The notes: generated from the sequence alone by a model not told the origin. 64,000 bases of DNA from Fictibacillus phosphorivorans (GCF_001629705.1 NZ_CP015378.1:3782001-3846000), one strand, 5' to 3'; shown: positions 25,998-35,058, numbered from the stretch's first letter. Numbers and translations: made by a program.

Positions 25998-26453
25998 TTA
26001 GACTTCGAATATTTCTTTTTTTTCGTCTTTCGTTAGCCCTGTGAAGAATTTCTTATGTATCCTTAGTTCTTTCTCTTTTTTAGGAAATACTCTTTCAAAC
26101 CACGTGACAGCCATGGGAGTATGGTCGGGTTGGGCATTCACTTTTTCTAAGAACCACTCATATTCACTTATCGTTTCATCTGTAATGAGTTTCAAGTCTT
26201 TATCTCTACTTTTAAAATCGAGTTCTGCTAATTCTTTTGCTGTAATCTGACCGTTAATGGTTTTTACCACGCCAATTTCTGATGGCAGACGCTGATCATT
26301 TAATGATACAAAGTAATGCAGGTAGTTCGGTAATCGAAACAGTCCTTTCTTTGTATCTTTTCTATTTGCAATGTATAGCCAATCTCCTTTATTGGAATAA
26401 CAATTAAAGTCTTCGTCGTTTATCGCTATCAACATTTTTTCGTATTTCTTCAT
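25998..26453 (-). CDS. Unknown small protein
   Basis: 151 residues, soluble and highly charged; it contains FRLPNYLHYFVSLNDQRL and ends KKEIFEV. No family recognised. It is preceded at 20 bases by another small gene on the same strand. Confidence 0.6.
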   Translation of the reverse strand: MKKYEKMLIAINDEDFNCYSNKGDWLYIANRKDTKKGLFRLPNYLHYFVSLNDQRLPSEIGVVKTINGQITAKELAELDFKSRDKDLKLITDETISEYEWFLEKVNAQPDHTPMAVTWFERVFPKKEKELRIHKKFFTGLTKDEKKEIFEV

Positions 26454-26473
26454 AACACACCTCGATTCTAAAA

Positions 26474-26929
26474 CTATTTAATAGATAACGAGTTAGCAAC
26501 TTTCACTAACTCGTTTCGGTTGATTTTTTTATTGCCCTTATACGTTATAAAAATTTCTTTTTCATGTTTCTTATCGATCCATGCTAATAATTGTTCATCT
26601 TTTCTTTTTTCATAAAAGAATTTTGTCTTACCTATCATTCTGCTTTTATCCCATATAGAGTCACTTGAAGCACTTAACTTATCAGTAACAAGTATGGACA
26701 GATACCGATTATTCTTTTTGTAGTGATATTTGACCTCACTACAATCGTTTCCACATCTTTTGATTGTGGCGTACTTTTTGGTGTCTTTAAATGGTACATA
26801 GTTCACTTTTGTATCTACATTTACAAGGTACTTAGGTGTACTAATGGGGTAATGAAAAAATGGAACATCAATGACTAAGATACTTGAAATACCTAAGAGC
26901 ACGATTGGGATACTTACTTTCTTTTTCAT
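26474..26929 (-). CDS. Unknown membrane-anchored or exported protein
   Basis: 151 residues with an N-terminal hydrophobic segment (VSIPIVLLGISSILVI) that acts as a signal or anchor. The rest is Lys-rich, with a Cys pair in RCGNDCSE. No family recognised. Likely extracytoplasmic. Confidence 0.6.
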   Translation of the reverse strand: MKKKVSIPIVLLGISSILVIDVPFFHYPISTPKYLVNVDTKVNYVPFKDTKKYATIKRCGNDCSEVKYHYKKNNRYLSILVTDKLSASSDSIWDKSRMIGKTKFFYEKRKDEQLLAWIDKKHEKEIFITYKGNKKINRNELVKVANSLSIK

Positions 26930-27011
26930 ACGAAAACATCCGATCGAATTTATTAATATGTGAGGTTTTTTATGGTTGGGTTTTCGGAAGCAAATAGTCA
27001 GTTCAGCGCAC

Positions 27012-27056
27012 TAAAATAGCCATCTCATTCGTAAGAGAATTCGATGGCTACTTAAA
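27012..27056 (-). terminator. Terminator after the four-helix membrane protein gene
   Basis: TAGCCATC (27017-27024) pairs with GATGGCTA (27043-27050); a TATTTTA tract follows on the minus strand. Confidence 0.6.
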
Positions 27057-27065
27057 ACTCGTTGA

Positions 27066-27497
27066 TTAACGGGCAGTCTTTCTAAATTTGAAAACAAATC
27101 CAATAATAAACGAAACTATTGTCATGATGAAAAGTGCAGTAGTGATTGTTGTCACGCCAGAATTGATATTAAGCGCGTGGTACACTTGGGCGCAGATACC
27201 AAATGGAATGGCGAAGAACAAAAATGTCATGCCGAACACGGCATTCTTCGCGTTATATAACTCTGTCTTATGTGCAAGATCTAAAACTTTCAAGCTAAGA
27301 ATCCAAAATGCACTCGTGATTGACCAGAATAGAAGTATGGAAGAAATAAATGAAGTAGAAGTTAGTCCCATAATTCGTTCAAAGAACAAATTAATGTTCC
27401 CCCATACCATCACTGTTTGATAAAGTCCCAATGCAAAAAGTCCTGCTAAGAAGATAAACGCAAATCCAAACCCTGATGTGTTATGTTTCATCTCCAA
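27066..27497 (-). CDS. Small membrane protein with four predicted helices
   Basis: 143 residues with four hydrophobic stretches (near residues 8-30, 45-68, 85-108, 118-138) and a basic end FKFRKTAR. The stretch FFAIPFGICAQVYHALN links helices three and four. Function unknown. It is separated from the sinR-like gene upstream by about 130 bases. Confidence 0.65.
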   Translation of the reverse strand: MEMKHNTSGFGFAFIFLAGLFALGLYQTVMVWGNINLFFERIMGLTSTSFISSILLFWSITSAFWILSLKVLDLAHKTELYNAKNAVFGMTFLFFAIPFGICAQVYHALNINSGVTTITTALFIMTIVSFIIGFVFKFRKTAR

Positions 27498-27630
27498 ATA
27501 TACTCTCCTTCCCCAATTCCGCTAAAACGAAACCTAATTTTCAAATTATTTTACAATATTTTTTAGAAAATTGGAACCCTTTATCTTAATATTTAATATT
27601 TTTCGGAGAGTTTGAGTATCTGAATTAAAG

Positions 27631-27960
27631 CTATCCATCTTTCTTTAAAAAGATTTTCCATGATTCGTAAGCTAAGAAGGATTTGACTTCTTCTTTACTA
27701 ATTCCTATATTTTGTGCTTGGATCATTAAATTTGCCCATTCTGGATCAAGTTGGTTATCAGAATAACTAATAATGGATTCAACCGGAATTTCAAGAGCAA
27801 AGGCTAGCTTATTCAATACATGAACCGAGGGACTGGTGCCATGGTTTTCAATATTACTTAAGTGCCCTTTTGAGATACCTGCCTTAAACGCTAAATTTGT
27901 TATACTAAACCGTTTTGATAACCTTAATTTTTTAATGTGCTGTCCAAGGGTTCTATCAAT
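27631..27960 (-). CDS. SinR-like repressor, paralogue 3, with probable AUU start
   Basis: A full SinR-type frame runs from a stop at 27976 to 27631, yet it has no ATG, GTG or TTG before codon 49. GGGAGG (27973-27968) lies 7 bases before ATT 27960-27958, giving about 109 residues, the normal SinR length. N-terminal Xre helix-turn-helix: IKKLRLSKRFSITNLAFKAG, ISKGHLSNIENHGTSPS. C-terminal SinI-interaction hairpin: LDPEWANLMIQAQNIGISKE, VKSFLAYESWK. It lies just downstream of the exopolysaccharide cluster. Alternatively it is a gene that lost its start codon; the intact frame argues against long decay. Confidence 0.75.
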   Translation of the reverse strand: MDRTLGQHIKKLRLSKRFSITNLAFKAGISKGHLSNIENHGTSPSVHVLNKLAFALEIPVESIISYSDNQLDPEWANLMIQAQNIGISKEEVKSFLAYESWKIFLKKDG

Positions 27961-28050
27961 AATACTGCCTCCCGCCTATATGTTTTTTCAGAATTATATC
28001 CTATCCGTTCAATATCCATAAAAATTTGTTCTTGATTAAGAATTTTATCC

Positions 28051-29109
28051 TTAAAAAAAATGATACCTGCCGTATTCTTCAAATGTTTTCGTAACCATAT
28101 TGTTTAAAGAGAATTCATTCATCACTTTTTGTCGTGCTCTTCGTGTAAGATTTAAACGTAATTGTTTATTCTGTTGAAGCTCTCTTATTTTAGTACAGTA
28201 CATGTCTACAGAGTGTTCTGAGATAAGTATTCCTGTTTCGTTATTGATAATCGCTTCTTTTATACCACCTTTATCAATAGAAATCATAGGTGTGCCTACA
28301 GCCATCGCTTCAAGTACTACCATCGGAAATACCTCTCGCTTAGAAGTTAATACTAAAACGTCCATCTCTTTTATAAACTTCTCAGGCTCATCTATATTTC
28401 CTAACAACTTAACTCTATGTTCTAAGTTCGCCTTGATTATTTTATCTTTAATGATTTGGTAGTCTGGCCCATCTCCGGCTGCATAAAATTCAATATTTGT
28501 ATGTTGCTGTAATTGATTAGCAATATCTATAAATAGCGTATGGTTTTTTTCTTCAGAAAGTCTTGCTAAAATTCCGACCTTGAACACCATCTCAGATCGT
28601 TTATCTTGATATTGAAATTGATCTAAGTCCACTCCATTATAGATGGTCGTTATGTTTTGTCTATGAACCCCTAAATCAATTAAATGATTTCTTTCAAAAT
28701 GACTGACCGTTATTACTTTGGTTACAAATTTATTTAAAAGAAATACAAAAAGATCAGGCGCCTGTTTTTCAAGGATTGTCACATTGTGCTTTGTATATAT
28801 GCACTGAAAGGACTGAAGGATGGTCAATCGAATGAACAGCAGCAATAGCACTACTCTTAAGCTGTTAGCGTGAATGATGTCAATTTTTTTGTTGCGGATG
28901 AGTTTGCGAATTCTCCATAAGTTTAATAAATGATTGGATTTACTCAGTTCTAAAAATCGATCTTTGTGTTTTATGTGCTTGTAGAGCTCTCCTGACCCCG
29001 CTGCTGTATACACGGTAACTTTGTCTTGAGGTAAATTATTCTCAAGCTTGCAAAAATAAATTTCAGCGCCTCCTGTGGTTAACTTATCAGTCATTAAAAG
29101 GATATTCAT
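28051..29109 (-). CDS. GT4-family glycosyltransferase
   Basis: 352 residues with GT-B fold signs: N-terminal ILLMTDKLTTGGAEIYF, and C-terminal KVGILARLSEEKNH, AAGDGPDY and VLEAMAVGTPMISIDKGGIKEA (donor-sugar nucleotide binding, EX7E-type). Transfers an activated sugar during exopolysaccharide repeat-unit synthesis on the cytoplasmic face. Overlaps the polymerase gene by 4 bases. Last gene of the exopolysaccharide run. Confidence 0.9.
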   Translation of the reverse strand: MNILLMTDKLTTGGAEIYFCKLENNLPQDKVTVYTAAGSGELYKHIKHKDRFLELSKSNHLLNLWRIRKLIRNKKIDIIHANSLRVVLLLLFIRLTILQSFQCIYTKHNVTILEKQAPDLFVFLLNKFVTKVITVSHFERNHLIDLGVHRQNITTIYNGVDLDQFQYQDKRSEMVFKVGILARLSEEKNHTLFIDIANQLQQHTNIEFYAAGDGPDYQIIKDKIIKANLEHRVKLLGNIDEPEKFIKEMDVLVLTSKREVFPMVVLEAMAVGTPMISIDKGGIKEAIINNETGILISEHSVDMYCTKIRELQQNKQLRLNLTRRARQKVMNEFSLNNMVTKTFEEYGRYHFF

Positions 29110-30356
29110 AGACTAACACCTCCTCGTAAAATTCCGCTCGAAAATTTGTCCTCTGCCTGTTCTTTCTGCCTATTCTCTTCTTGATGAAAGTAGACAGAAA
29201 GAACAGCTAAATACATAAAAAACAGATCGTTTATAATGATTGATAACGACATCATCTGCAATAAAAAACCAAAAAACGCTAAGAATAGATATGGCTTTTT
29301 CTCATAAACTCTATGTTGAAATAATTGATAGATGGTTAGAAGAAGGAATATCATAAAACAAAATGCTCCTATGATTCCTGTTTCTGATAATATCTCTAAA
29401 AAGGTATTATGCACCTGCAAAGAATCACCGAACTGAAATTGGTTGTACGGAAGAAAGTTCGATGCCCCTACTCCAATCAATGGACTACTCAAAAAATATT
29501 CCCACGCTCTTCCCCATAGTTCAAATCTGCCGCTACCTCCATCACTTGAAAAATCTTGCATCCGAGATTGAATCACACCAAAAATATCAAAGCTTAGAAA
29601 AGTAACCGCAAGATAAAAGGAAACGGCAATAGCAAGAAATGTCCCAATCAATAATCTTAGTTGCTTGATGGGGTTATTCAAAATGAGAATATACAAGAGG
29701 AAAATAGCAATAAATGCTACTAATCCTCCTCTTGAAAAAGAAAGAACACTCGTTATGATGCATAAAAGCATCCCTATACGGTTTCGATTATGGTTAAGGT
29801 TGCAAAGAAAGTAAGTGAAGAAAAGTGTGTTATAAAATACAAGGTAATTAGGATCCGCTACAAGACCGATTAAACGAGGATATTCACGATCCATGAATAC
29901 ACCTAGTGAATAGATTCCATCTCCCTGAAGAATAAAGTTTAACTTCTTTAACCCTAATACGTATAACAGTAAGCATCCTAAGTTAAACACGATTCCTGCA
30001 TAAGAGATTGAACGTTCAATAGAATGTGTGTTTGAAGAGCTAATTAAGCTTTTCATAAGAAAATAACAGAACAAATATAAAGCAATTCCACATACAATAC
30101 GTAAGCTCATTGAACTGTAGAGAGCAAATACACCAGATAAACAATAGACCATATAGAATAAAAGCATGGCACACTCGAATAATTGAAGCTTATAGAAATG
30201 TATACTCGATAGATAGATGACATAAAAGAGAACTAAAAAGATCATGTATGGCTTCAAAGCAAATCCAATATATAAACTATATTTTCCTAAGAATACAAGC
30301 AGAAATAGTAAGAACAAACTAAGTTGAAAGTTCTCTCGTTTATTTATGGATTGCAT
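29106..30356 (-). CDS. Wzy-type polysaccharide polymerase / O-antigen ligase family
   Basis: 416 residues with about 11 membrane helices. The conserved Wzy_C-type loop GVGASNFLPYNQFQFG...VHNTFLEILSETG lies between late helices. It joins lipid-linked repeat units outside the membrane. Overlaps both neighbours, consistent with one transcript. Confidence 0.85.
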   Translation of the reverse strand: MQSINKRENFQLSLFLLFLLVFLGKYSLYIGFALKPYMIFLVLFYVIYLSSIHFYKLQLFECAMLLFYMVYCLSGVFALYSSMSLRIVCGIALYLFCYFLMKSLISSSNTHSIERSISYAGIVFNLGCLLLYVLGLKKLNFILQGDGIYSLGVFMDREYPRLIGLVADPNYLVFYNTLFFTYFLCNLNHNRNRIGMLLCIITSVLSFSRGGLVAFIAIFLLYILILNNPIKQLRLLIGTFLAIAVSFYLAVTFLSFDIFGVIQSRMQDFSSDGGSGRFELWGRAWEYFLSSPLIGVGASNFLPYNQFQFGDSLQVHNTFLEILSETGIIGAFCFMIFLLLTIYQLFQHRVYEKKPYLFLAFFGFLLQMMSLSIIINDLFFMYLAVLSVYFHQEENRQKEQAEDKFSSGILRGGVSL

Positions 30357-31803
30357 CTTCCACCCTCTCCCTCATCTTTAATTTTGAACGTACAATGTCA
30401 TACAATCCCACTAGCTTTCGCTTCATTTCTTTATCTAGAATTACTAGAAATCCAACACTCATTAGATGAATGACTGCAGCAAGGTATGGATATGTAGTCA
30501 TAATCAAGGAACAGAGATACAAAAACAAACCAAAGTAAAGGAAATAAGGTACAAAGGACTTTAACGCTATTGTTCTTTTTTGAGGAAGGAATAAATAATA
30601 ACCAATAAGAGCTATCAACTCAACAGAAAGACCAGCTAAGGCTCCTCCTGTTATTCCATAGGTGTTGCTAAAAAGGATATAGACAGCAATCCCAGTTAAA
30701 ACTGAAAATAACTGAATTCCCGTTCGAAATTTCTGCAATCCCCTCGTCGTTAAACCATCAGCTAAACCGACTCCAACAGCTTGAATCAATAAAAGGAGAG
30801 ACAATATCTTTAGTGCTTGAGAAGAAAGCAGCCAGCTCTCGCCGAATAAGAACAATATAATTTCATCTGATAAATAGAATAGAGGGATCGTGATAACCAT
30901 TCCACATATCGCCATCAGTTTAATAAGTGTTACATTTAAATCTACATGCTGATCCATTCGCTTTCTATGAAAGTGAGTAAACATAACAGGTCGATAAGCT
31001 CCAGCAACAATTAATGGTAACTGCTGCAGTGCTTGCGGTATGCGATAGGCTACCGCAAACAGTCCTACTTCTTTTAATGTTAGTGTTTTCTCTAGAATAA
31101 TAGGTCCTAATTGAGGAGTTATGATGAATAACAAACCGCTTAACATGAAAGAAGTAAAATTTTTTAAGAACCCTGGTAAAAAAGGAACATCAAGACGAAA
31201 GGGAATATGTCTCGCCACCAATACGAGTGCAAATATCCCTGCTATAAAGTAGGAGAAACCATACAAAAAACAAACAATTACTGGTGTAAGAGAAAGAAAC
31301 ATACTCATTCCAAGGGTGCAGATCAACAACAATGCTGTAAACATCTTAATAAAACCGATGTATTGCATCTTTTGAACCAATTGAAAGAACATGGTACCTA
31401 TTCCTTGGAAAGCTAACCCGAATACCATGGGAATTGATAAGCAATATGCCAACTTTGTTAACTCAGGATTATCATTATAAAAAAAGGAAATATAACAAGC
31501 ACCGCCTGCTAATGTTAGAAGGAGAAGCAGCGCCCTCACCTTAAGATAAGAAGATAAGATAGCAACTCGATCAGCCTCTTTTTTTGAACCTTCTCTTATT
31601 GCAATCTCCGTTAGACCTGCATCCGTAAAATACCCCATGACCATTGCTGAAGCTAAAACCACACTGAACATCCCATAATGAAAAGCCTCTAGATAAGAAG
31701 CTAAGTAGATAAGAACCAAAGCATTCAGAAAGCTCGCTGCAGCTGTACTATATAATAGATGAAAGATATTTTTAGATATTGAATTGGGTATCACTTCTTT
31801 CAT
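30340..31803 (-). CDS. Wzx-type flippase (MATE/PST superfamily)
   Basis: 487 residues with 12-14 hydrophobic helices, including the polysaccharide-synthesis flippase pattern (LIYLASYLEAFHYGMFSVVL, GYFTDAGLTEIAIRE). It moves undecaprenyl-linked units to the outer face for the polymerase next door. The start is 14 bases after the kinase-like gene. Confidence 0.88.
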   Translation of the reverse strand: MKEVIPNSISKNIFHLLYSTAAASFLNALVLIYLASYLEAFHYGMFSVVLASAMVMGYFTDAGLTEIAIREGSKKEADRVAILSSYLKVRALLLLLTLAGGACYISFFYNDNPELTKLAYCLSIPMVFGLAFQGIGTMFFQLVQKMQYIGFIKMFTALLLICTLGMSMFLSLTPVIVCFLYGFSYFIAGIFALVLVARHIPFRLDVPFLPGFLKNFTSFMLSGLLFIITPQLGPIILEKTLTLKEVGLFAVAYRIPQALQQLPLIVAGAYRPVMFTHFHRKRMDQHVDLNVTLIKLMAICGMVITIPLFYLSDEIILFLFGESWLLSSQALKILSLLLLIQAVGVGLADGLTTRGLQKFRTGIQLFSVLTGIAVYILFSNTYGITGGALAGLSVELIALIGYYLFLPQKRTIALKSFVPYFLYFGLFLYLCSLIMTTYPYLAAVIHLMSVGFLVILDKEMKRKLVGLYDIVRSKLKMRERVEDAIHK

Positions 31804-31817
31804 TGCCCTACACCTTT

Positions 31818-32441
31818 CTACCCTGTTTGATAGATTACACCGAGTATTGGTTTTTTAGATTGATTGATTTGTTTTTTCGCTGCTACAGCGTCTTCTATTT
31901 TTGTTTTACCGGACTGAACAACAAGCAAAACCCCATCACATTGGTCGACCAAAACTTGAGCATCTGATATTTCCAAATAACTAGGAGCATGAAATAAGAC
32001 GAAATCAAACCTTTGTTTCCAGTTATTCACTACATGTTCGATCTTTTTACTAACCCATAAGTCAACTGGCGTTTCAAATAGATTTCCGGCTGTAAGAATG
32101 GAGAGACCTCTTATATAATCATTTTGAGCATGTAGAAATCCGTTCTCACCTTGCATAACTACATCAGAGAAACCTTTTGTATTTGAAATATTAAAATAAG
32201 TATGCAACGTTGGATTTCTTAAATTTGCATCGACTAACAATACTTTCTTTCCTTGTTCTGCAAAAGAGATGGCTAGTTGAGATGAGATATAGATGTGATG
32301 AGATGGTCCTTTTGGCGAAGTAATCATCACGATTTGAGAGTGACTATCTTCCAATTGTTTTTCAATGTTACTTCTTAATATCCTAACTTCTTCTGTACTT
32401 TGGTTGTAATTCATGACTGAATTCTTTTTACGCCTTAACAC
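31818..32441 (-). CDS. CpsD/EpsB-type BY-kinase homologue with degraded nucleotide motifs (pseudokinase)
   Basis: 207 residues. The fold is clear from EEVRILRSNIEKQL, the Walker A' region KKVLLVDANLRNPTLHTYF, SDAQVLVDQCDGVLLVVQSG. The active forms have PGEGKST at Walker A, VDADLRKP at A' and FDTPP at Walker B. Here these read SPKGPSHH, VDANLRNP and FHAPS, and the C-terminal tyrosine cluster is missing. It therefore should not bind ATP or autophosphorylate in the normal way. It overlaps the Wzz-type partner by 14 bases. It may act as a structural partner only. Confidence 0.85.
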   Translation of the reverse strand: MLRRKKNSVMNYNQSTEEVRILRSNIEKQLEDSHSQIVMITSPKGPSHHIYISSQLAISFAEQGKKVLLVDANLRNPTLHTYFNISNTKGFSDVVMQGENGFLHAQNDYIRGLSILTAGNLFETPVDLWVSKKIEHVVNNWKQRFDFVLFHAPSYLEISDAQVLVDQCDGVLLVVQSGKTKIEDAVAAKKQINQSKKPILGVIYQTG

Positions 32442-33150
32442 TTATCTCACCTCGTTGAACAGATTTGTTTTGAAATAAATATTTTTCTTTCTTTTTTACA
32501 TGAATATGCCCTAATACTGGTAGACCGAGGGTCATTTCTACCTCTGAAGGATCATTTATGGAATGATCAAAATACTCCTTCAGCATTCCTAGACCTATTC
32601 CCATGAATAATCCTACAAACAATCCAATAGCGATGTTAGACAGAGAATTACCGACTTGTTTGACTGAGATATCAGATTCTGATTTACTTACGATTTTTAG
32701 GTTCTTTACATTCAGCAGATCATTTAATTTTTGAACGGAAACATTTCCCACTGCATATGCCATTTGTTTTGCAACTTCTGGACTCGATTCCTTAATGACA
32801 ATATGAATAATTTGAGAATCCTTATTATTTTGAACCGATATATTTTCTTCAAGCTCTTTAAGACTATTTTGATTGCCTAGTTCAGCACTAACAGCATTAA
32901 GAACAATGGGGCTTTTTATTAAGTCTACGGCAGACGCCAAAATACGAATAAGTTCTTGATTTTCCGTATAGCTATTTTCATTTTGTTCTTTACCCACAAT
33001 AATATATTCCGTCGCTTCAAATGAAGGTTTTACAAAATACATGGAGACTATTACTGCAATAGCCGTAACAAACAAGGTGGTTACCATAATTGTAATAGCT
33101 CTATTTTTTAAAATTTGAAGAAATTTTTTTAGATCTATTCTCTGTTCCAT
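32428..33150 (-). CDS. epsA: Wzz/CapA/EpsA-type chain-length and kinase-modulator protein
   Basis: 240 residues from ATG 33150 (GAGGAGG upstream). Two membrane helices (about 18-40 and 175-198) flank an extracytoplasmic coiled domain, as in B. subtilis EpsA. The second helix is followed by a basic cytoplasmic tail that in related proteins activates the BY-kinase. It regulates polymer length in the Wzx/Wzy pathway. SinR-like sites lie directly upstream, so a second promoter may begin here. Confidence 0.85.
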   Translation of the reverse strand: MEQRIDLKKFLQILKNRAITIMVTTLFVTAIAVIVSMYFVKPSFEATEYIIVGKEQNENSYTENQELIRILASAVDLIKSPIVLNAVSAELGNQNSLKELEENISVQNNKDSQIIHIVIKESSPEVAKQMAYAVGNVSVQKLNDLLNVKNLKIVSKSESDISVKQVGNSLSNIAIGLFVGLFMGIGLGMLKEYFDHSINDPSEVEMTLGLPVLGHIHVKKKEKYLFQNKSVQRGEISVKA

Positions 33151-33171
33151 CCTTAACCTCCTCAAGTGGTT

Positions 33172-33238
33172 GTTCTAAATAATGAACTTGATGAGTAAAA
33201 AAAATATTAAGTTTTGTGTTTTGTTCATTTTAAAGAAC
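33172..33238 (-). promoter_or_regulatory. SinR-type operators inside the exopolysaccharide cluster
   Basis: GTTCTAA at 33172-33178 with a loose partner TGAAC, and GTTCATT 33223-33229 with AAAGAAC 33232-33238 as an inverted pair with 2-base gap. They lie between the beta-helix gene and epsA. Confidence 0.6.
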
Positions 33239-33250
33239 AAACTATCTGTA

Positions 33251-34180
33251 TTATTCTGTGTAACTATTTAGATTTCCTTTATCCATAATAGAAAATCTTT
33301 CAATGTTCATGTCTAGCATGTTATGTGCAGATTCTTGAGTAAATTGGACAACTTTATTCGGAGTATTTAACAGGTGTTGATCCCAAACCATGCCTTGAAA
33401 CGTATTGTAAGATCCGCTCACTTTAATTATCGTTTGAGAAATTTGGGACAGTTGAATCTGCAATCCAGTAAACTGGTTCCCAGAACTTTCATTTGGTATG
33501 GAAACAGATGAGTCTATAACAATATAATTTACACAATCATCTAATGTCATGTTCACAAAACGGTTTCCATTAATCCAACTCTGTCCTTTCTTGTTACCAC
33601 TAGGCTCTACAACAATCTGGATGCCATTATTAAACCCTGCCACTTTATTATTTACAAAATTGACAAAGCTGATAAAGCTTTCATCGCCCGTTGCATATAG
33701 CGAGAGAGCTGACCCCTTATGAGATCCGCTAGAATTGATAATGGAAACATTCGTAACTTCCGTTCGTTCCCATGACCAAAACTTATGCTTTCCGTCTATA
33801 AAAACCACTTCTGAATTGAATTTGGGATCAATCACTTCTATGGTTCCATTGATAATAGTGGCATTTTTTTCAAGCTGTATAGCCCTAAAATTCCCATCGA
33901 TTAGGATTTTAGTATTTTTTCCGAGTTCTAACGTTACACCTTCTTTGATCACTATACCTGATCGAATCACATATTTCTTGTTGCCAGTCAACTTCACTAG
34001 CCCCTCTTTATTCTTAAAACTACTATTAATAGCTTGCTGGATGACTATAGCATCATCTTTCAAATCATTACCATGTGTTTCTATATTGGTAGATTTGATG
34101 TACATCTGCTGAAGGATCAACGTCAATACAGCGGTGAGTAAAGCTGTAAGAAAGAGGTATCCGAAAACCGGTCTGGACAT
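33251..34180 (-). CDS. Membrane-anchored right-handed beta-helix protein
   Basis: 309 residues. N-terminal hydrophobic segment (FGYLFLTALLTAVLTLIL) anchors or exports it. The rest is a pectate-lyase-like beta-helix pattern with repeating short strands (TGDESFISFVNFVNNKVAG, GNRFVNMTLDDCVNYIVIDS). It is colinear with the next upstream gene, including the blocks SIDD/TLDDCV, SSxSIPNE and SGxYNxFxGM. Probable role: binding, trimming or modifying the exported polysaccharide. Confidence 0.75.
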   Translation of the reverse strand: MSRPVFGYLFLTALLTAVLTLILQQMYIKSTNIETHGNDLKDDAIVIQQAINSSFKNKEGLVKLTGNKKYVIRSGIVIKEGVTLELGKNTKILIDGNFRAIQLEKNATIINGTIEVIDPKFNSEVVFIDGKHKFWSWERTEVTNVSIINSSGSHKGSALSLYATGDESFISFVNFVNNKVAGFNNGIQIVVEPSGNKKGQSWINGNRFVNMTLDDCVNYIVIDSSVSIPNESSGNQFTGLQIQLSQISQTIIKVSGSYNTFQGMVWDQHLLNTPNKVVQFTQESAHNMLDMNIERFSIMDKGNLNSYTE

Positions 34181-34227
34181 ACATAACCCCCACTTAAAAA
34201 CTCCAAGTTATTGGAGTTTCGAACGAT

Positions 34228-35058
34228 TTACTTAAGGTTAAACTTTCCTTTATCTACAATACGTGAAGTCGGGATGCTTCGAATATTTATCTTGTTATAC
34301 GAACTTTGTGACAAGAATTCTACTAACGTATTATTACGAACTAGGGATAGATCCCATGCCATGCCATTGAATTCATTGTACTGACCAGATATAGTGACTA
34401 ATTTAACGGTTTTGGTAGAAGGCTGAATCTGCAAATTCGAAAAAACGTTCCCACTACATTCATTCGGTATACTTTCACTCGAGTTAAACACAATGCCTTG
34501 AACACAATCATCAATTGATACATTCGTAAAACGGTTCGCATTCACCCAGCTATACCCTGTTGCTGGCTTTGTGCTCTGTAAACGTACAGCTGTATTTAGA
34601 CCAGCGATATTGATGTTTTCAAAATTCACAAATGAGATCTCGTGACCCGTACCGTTAGAATATAGATGTAACCCTGTTCCCTTATAACTGCCGCTCCAGT
34701 TTACAATATTAATATCTTTAATCAAGGTTTTATTCCACGTATTGTAGTATTTGTATTTCCCATCCAAGTATATTACTGGCGAATTGAAGTTTACATCATC
34801 AATTGCAATATAAGCTCCTTCTAACGATGCATTTTTTTGAAGTTCCAAAACTCTAAAGTTACCATTTACTACAAACCGTGTTCCATAACCAAATAGTAGT
34901 CTTATACCTTCTTTAATGACGATTTTACCTGTTATATAGTAATCTCGATCTGAAAGCAAAACAGTTTTGAAACTATTATGTGAAAAGGCATAATCTATTG
35001 CAGACTGAACGGCTGCAGCATCATTTACACCACTAAAATTCTCCACATTAATTGTCAT
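34228..35058 (-). CDS. Right-handed beta-helix protein without signal peptide
   Basis: About 276 residues from ATG 35058. Paralogue of the following gene: same beta-helix core (GHEISFVNFENINIAGLNTA, ANRFTNVSIDDCVQGIVFNS) but no signal peptide or membrane segment. The N-terminus begins directly with VENFSGVNDAAAVQSAID, the usual entry into pectate-lyase superfamily folds. It may act in the cytoplasm or leave by a non-Sec route. The pair arose by tandem duplication. Confidence 0.75.
   Translation of the reverse strand: MTINVENFSGVNDAAAVQSAIDYAFSHNSFKTVLLSDRDYYITGKIVIKEGIRLLFGYGTRFVVNGNFRVLELQKNASLEGAYIAIDDVNFNSPVIYLDGKYKYYNTWNKTLIKDINIVNWSGSYKGTGLHLYSNGTGHEISFVNFENINIAGLNTAVRLQSTKPATGYSWVNANRFTNVSIDDCVQGIVFNSSESIPNECSGNVFSNLQIQPSTKTVKLVTISGQYNEFNGMAWDLSLVRNNTLVEFLSQSSYNKINIRSIPTSRIVDKGKFNLK

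Noticed and set aside
27631..27816. A 61-residue protein starting at TTG 27816
   Set aside because: The frame continues upstream with a complete SinR DNA-binding domain; the short form would be a fragment.
28028..28047. GTTCTTGATTAAGAAT as a SinR operator for the sinR-like gene at 27.6 kb
   Set aside because: Each half has mismatches in core positions and it overlaps the region just after the glycosyltransferase stop. It may be chance in AT-rich DNA.
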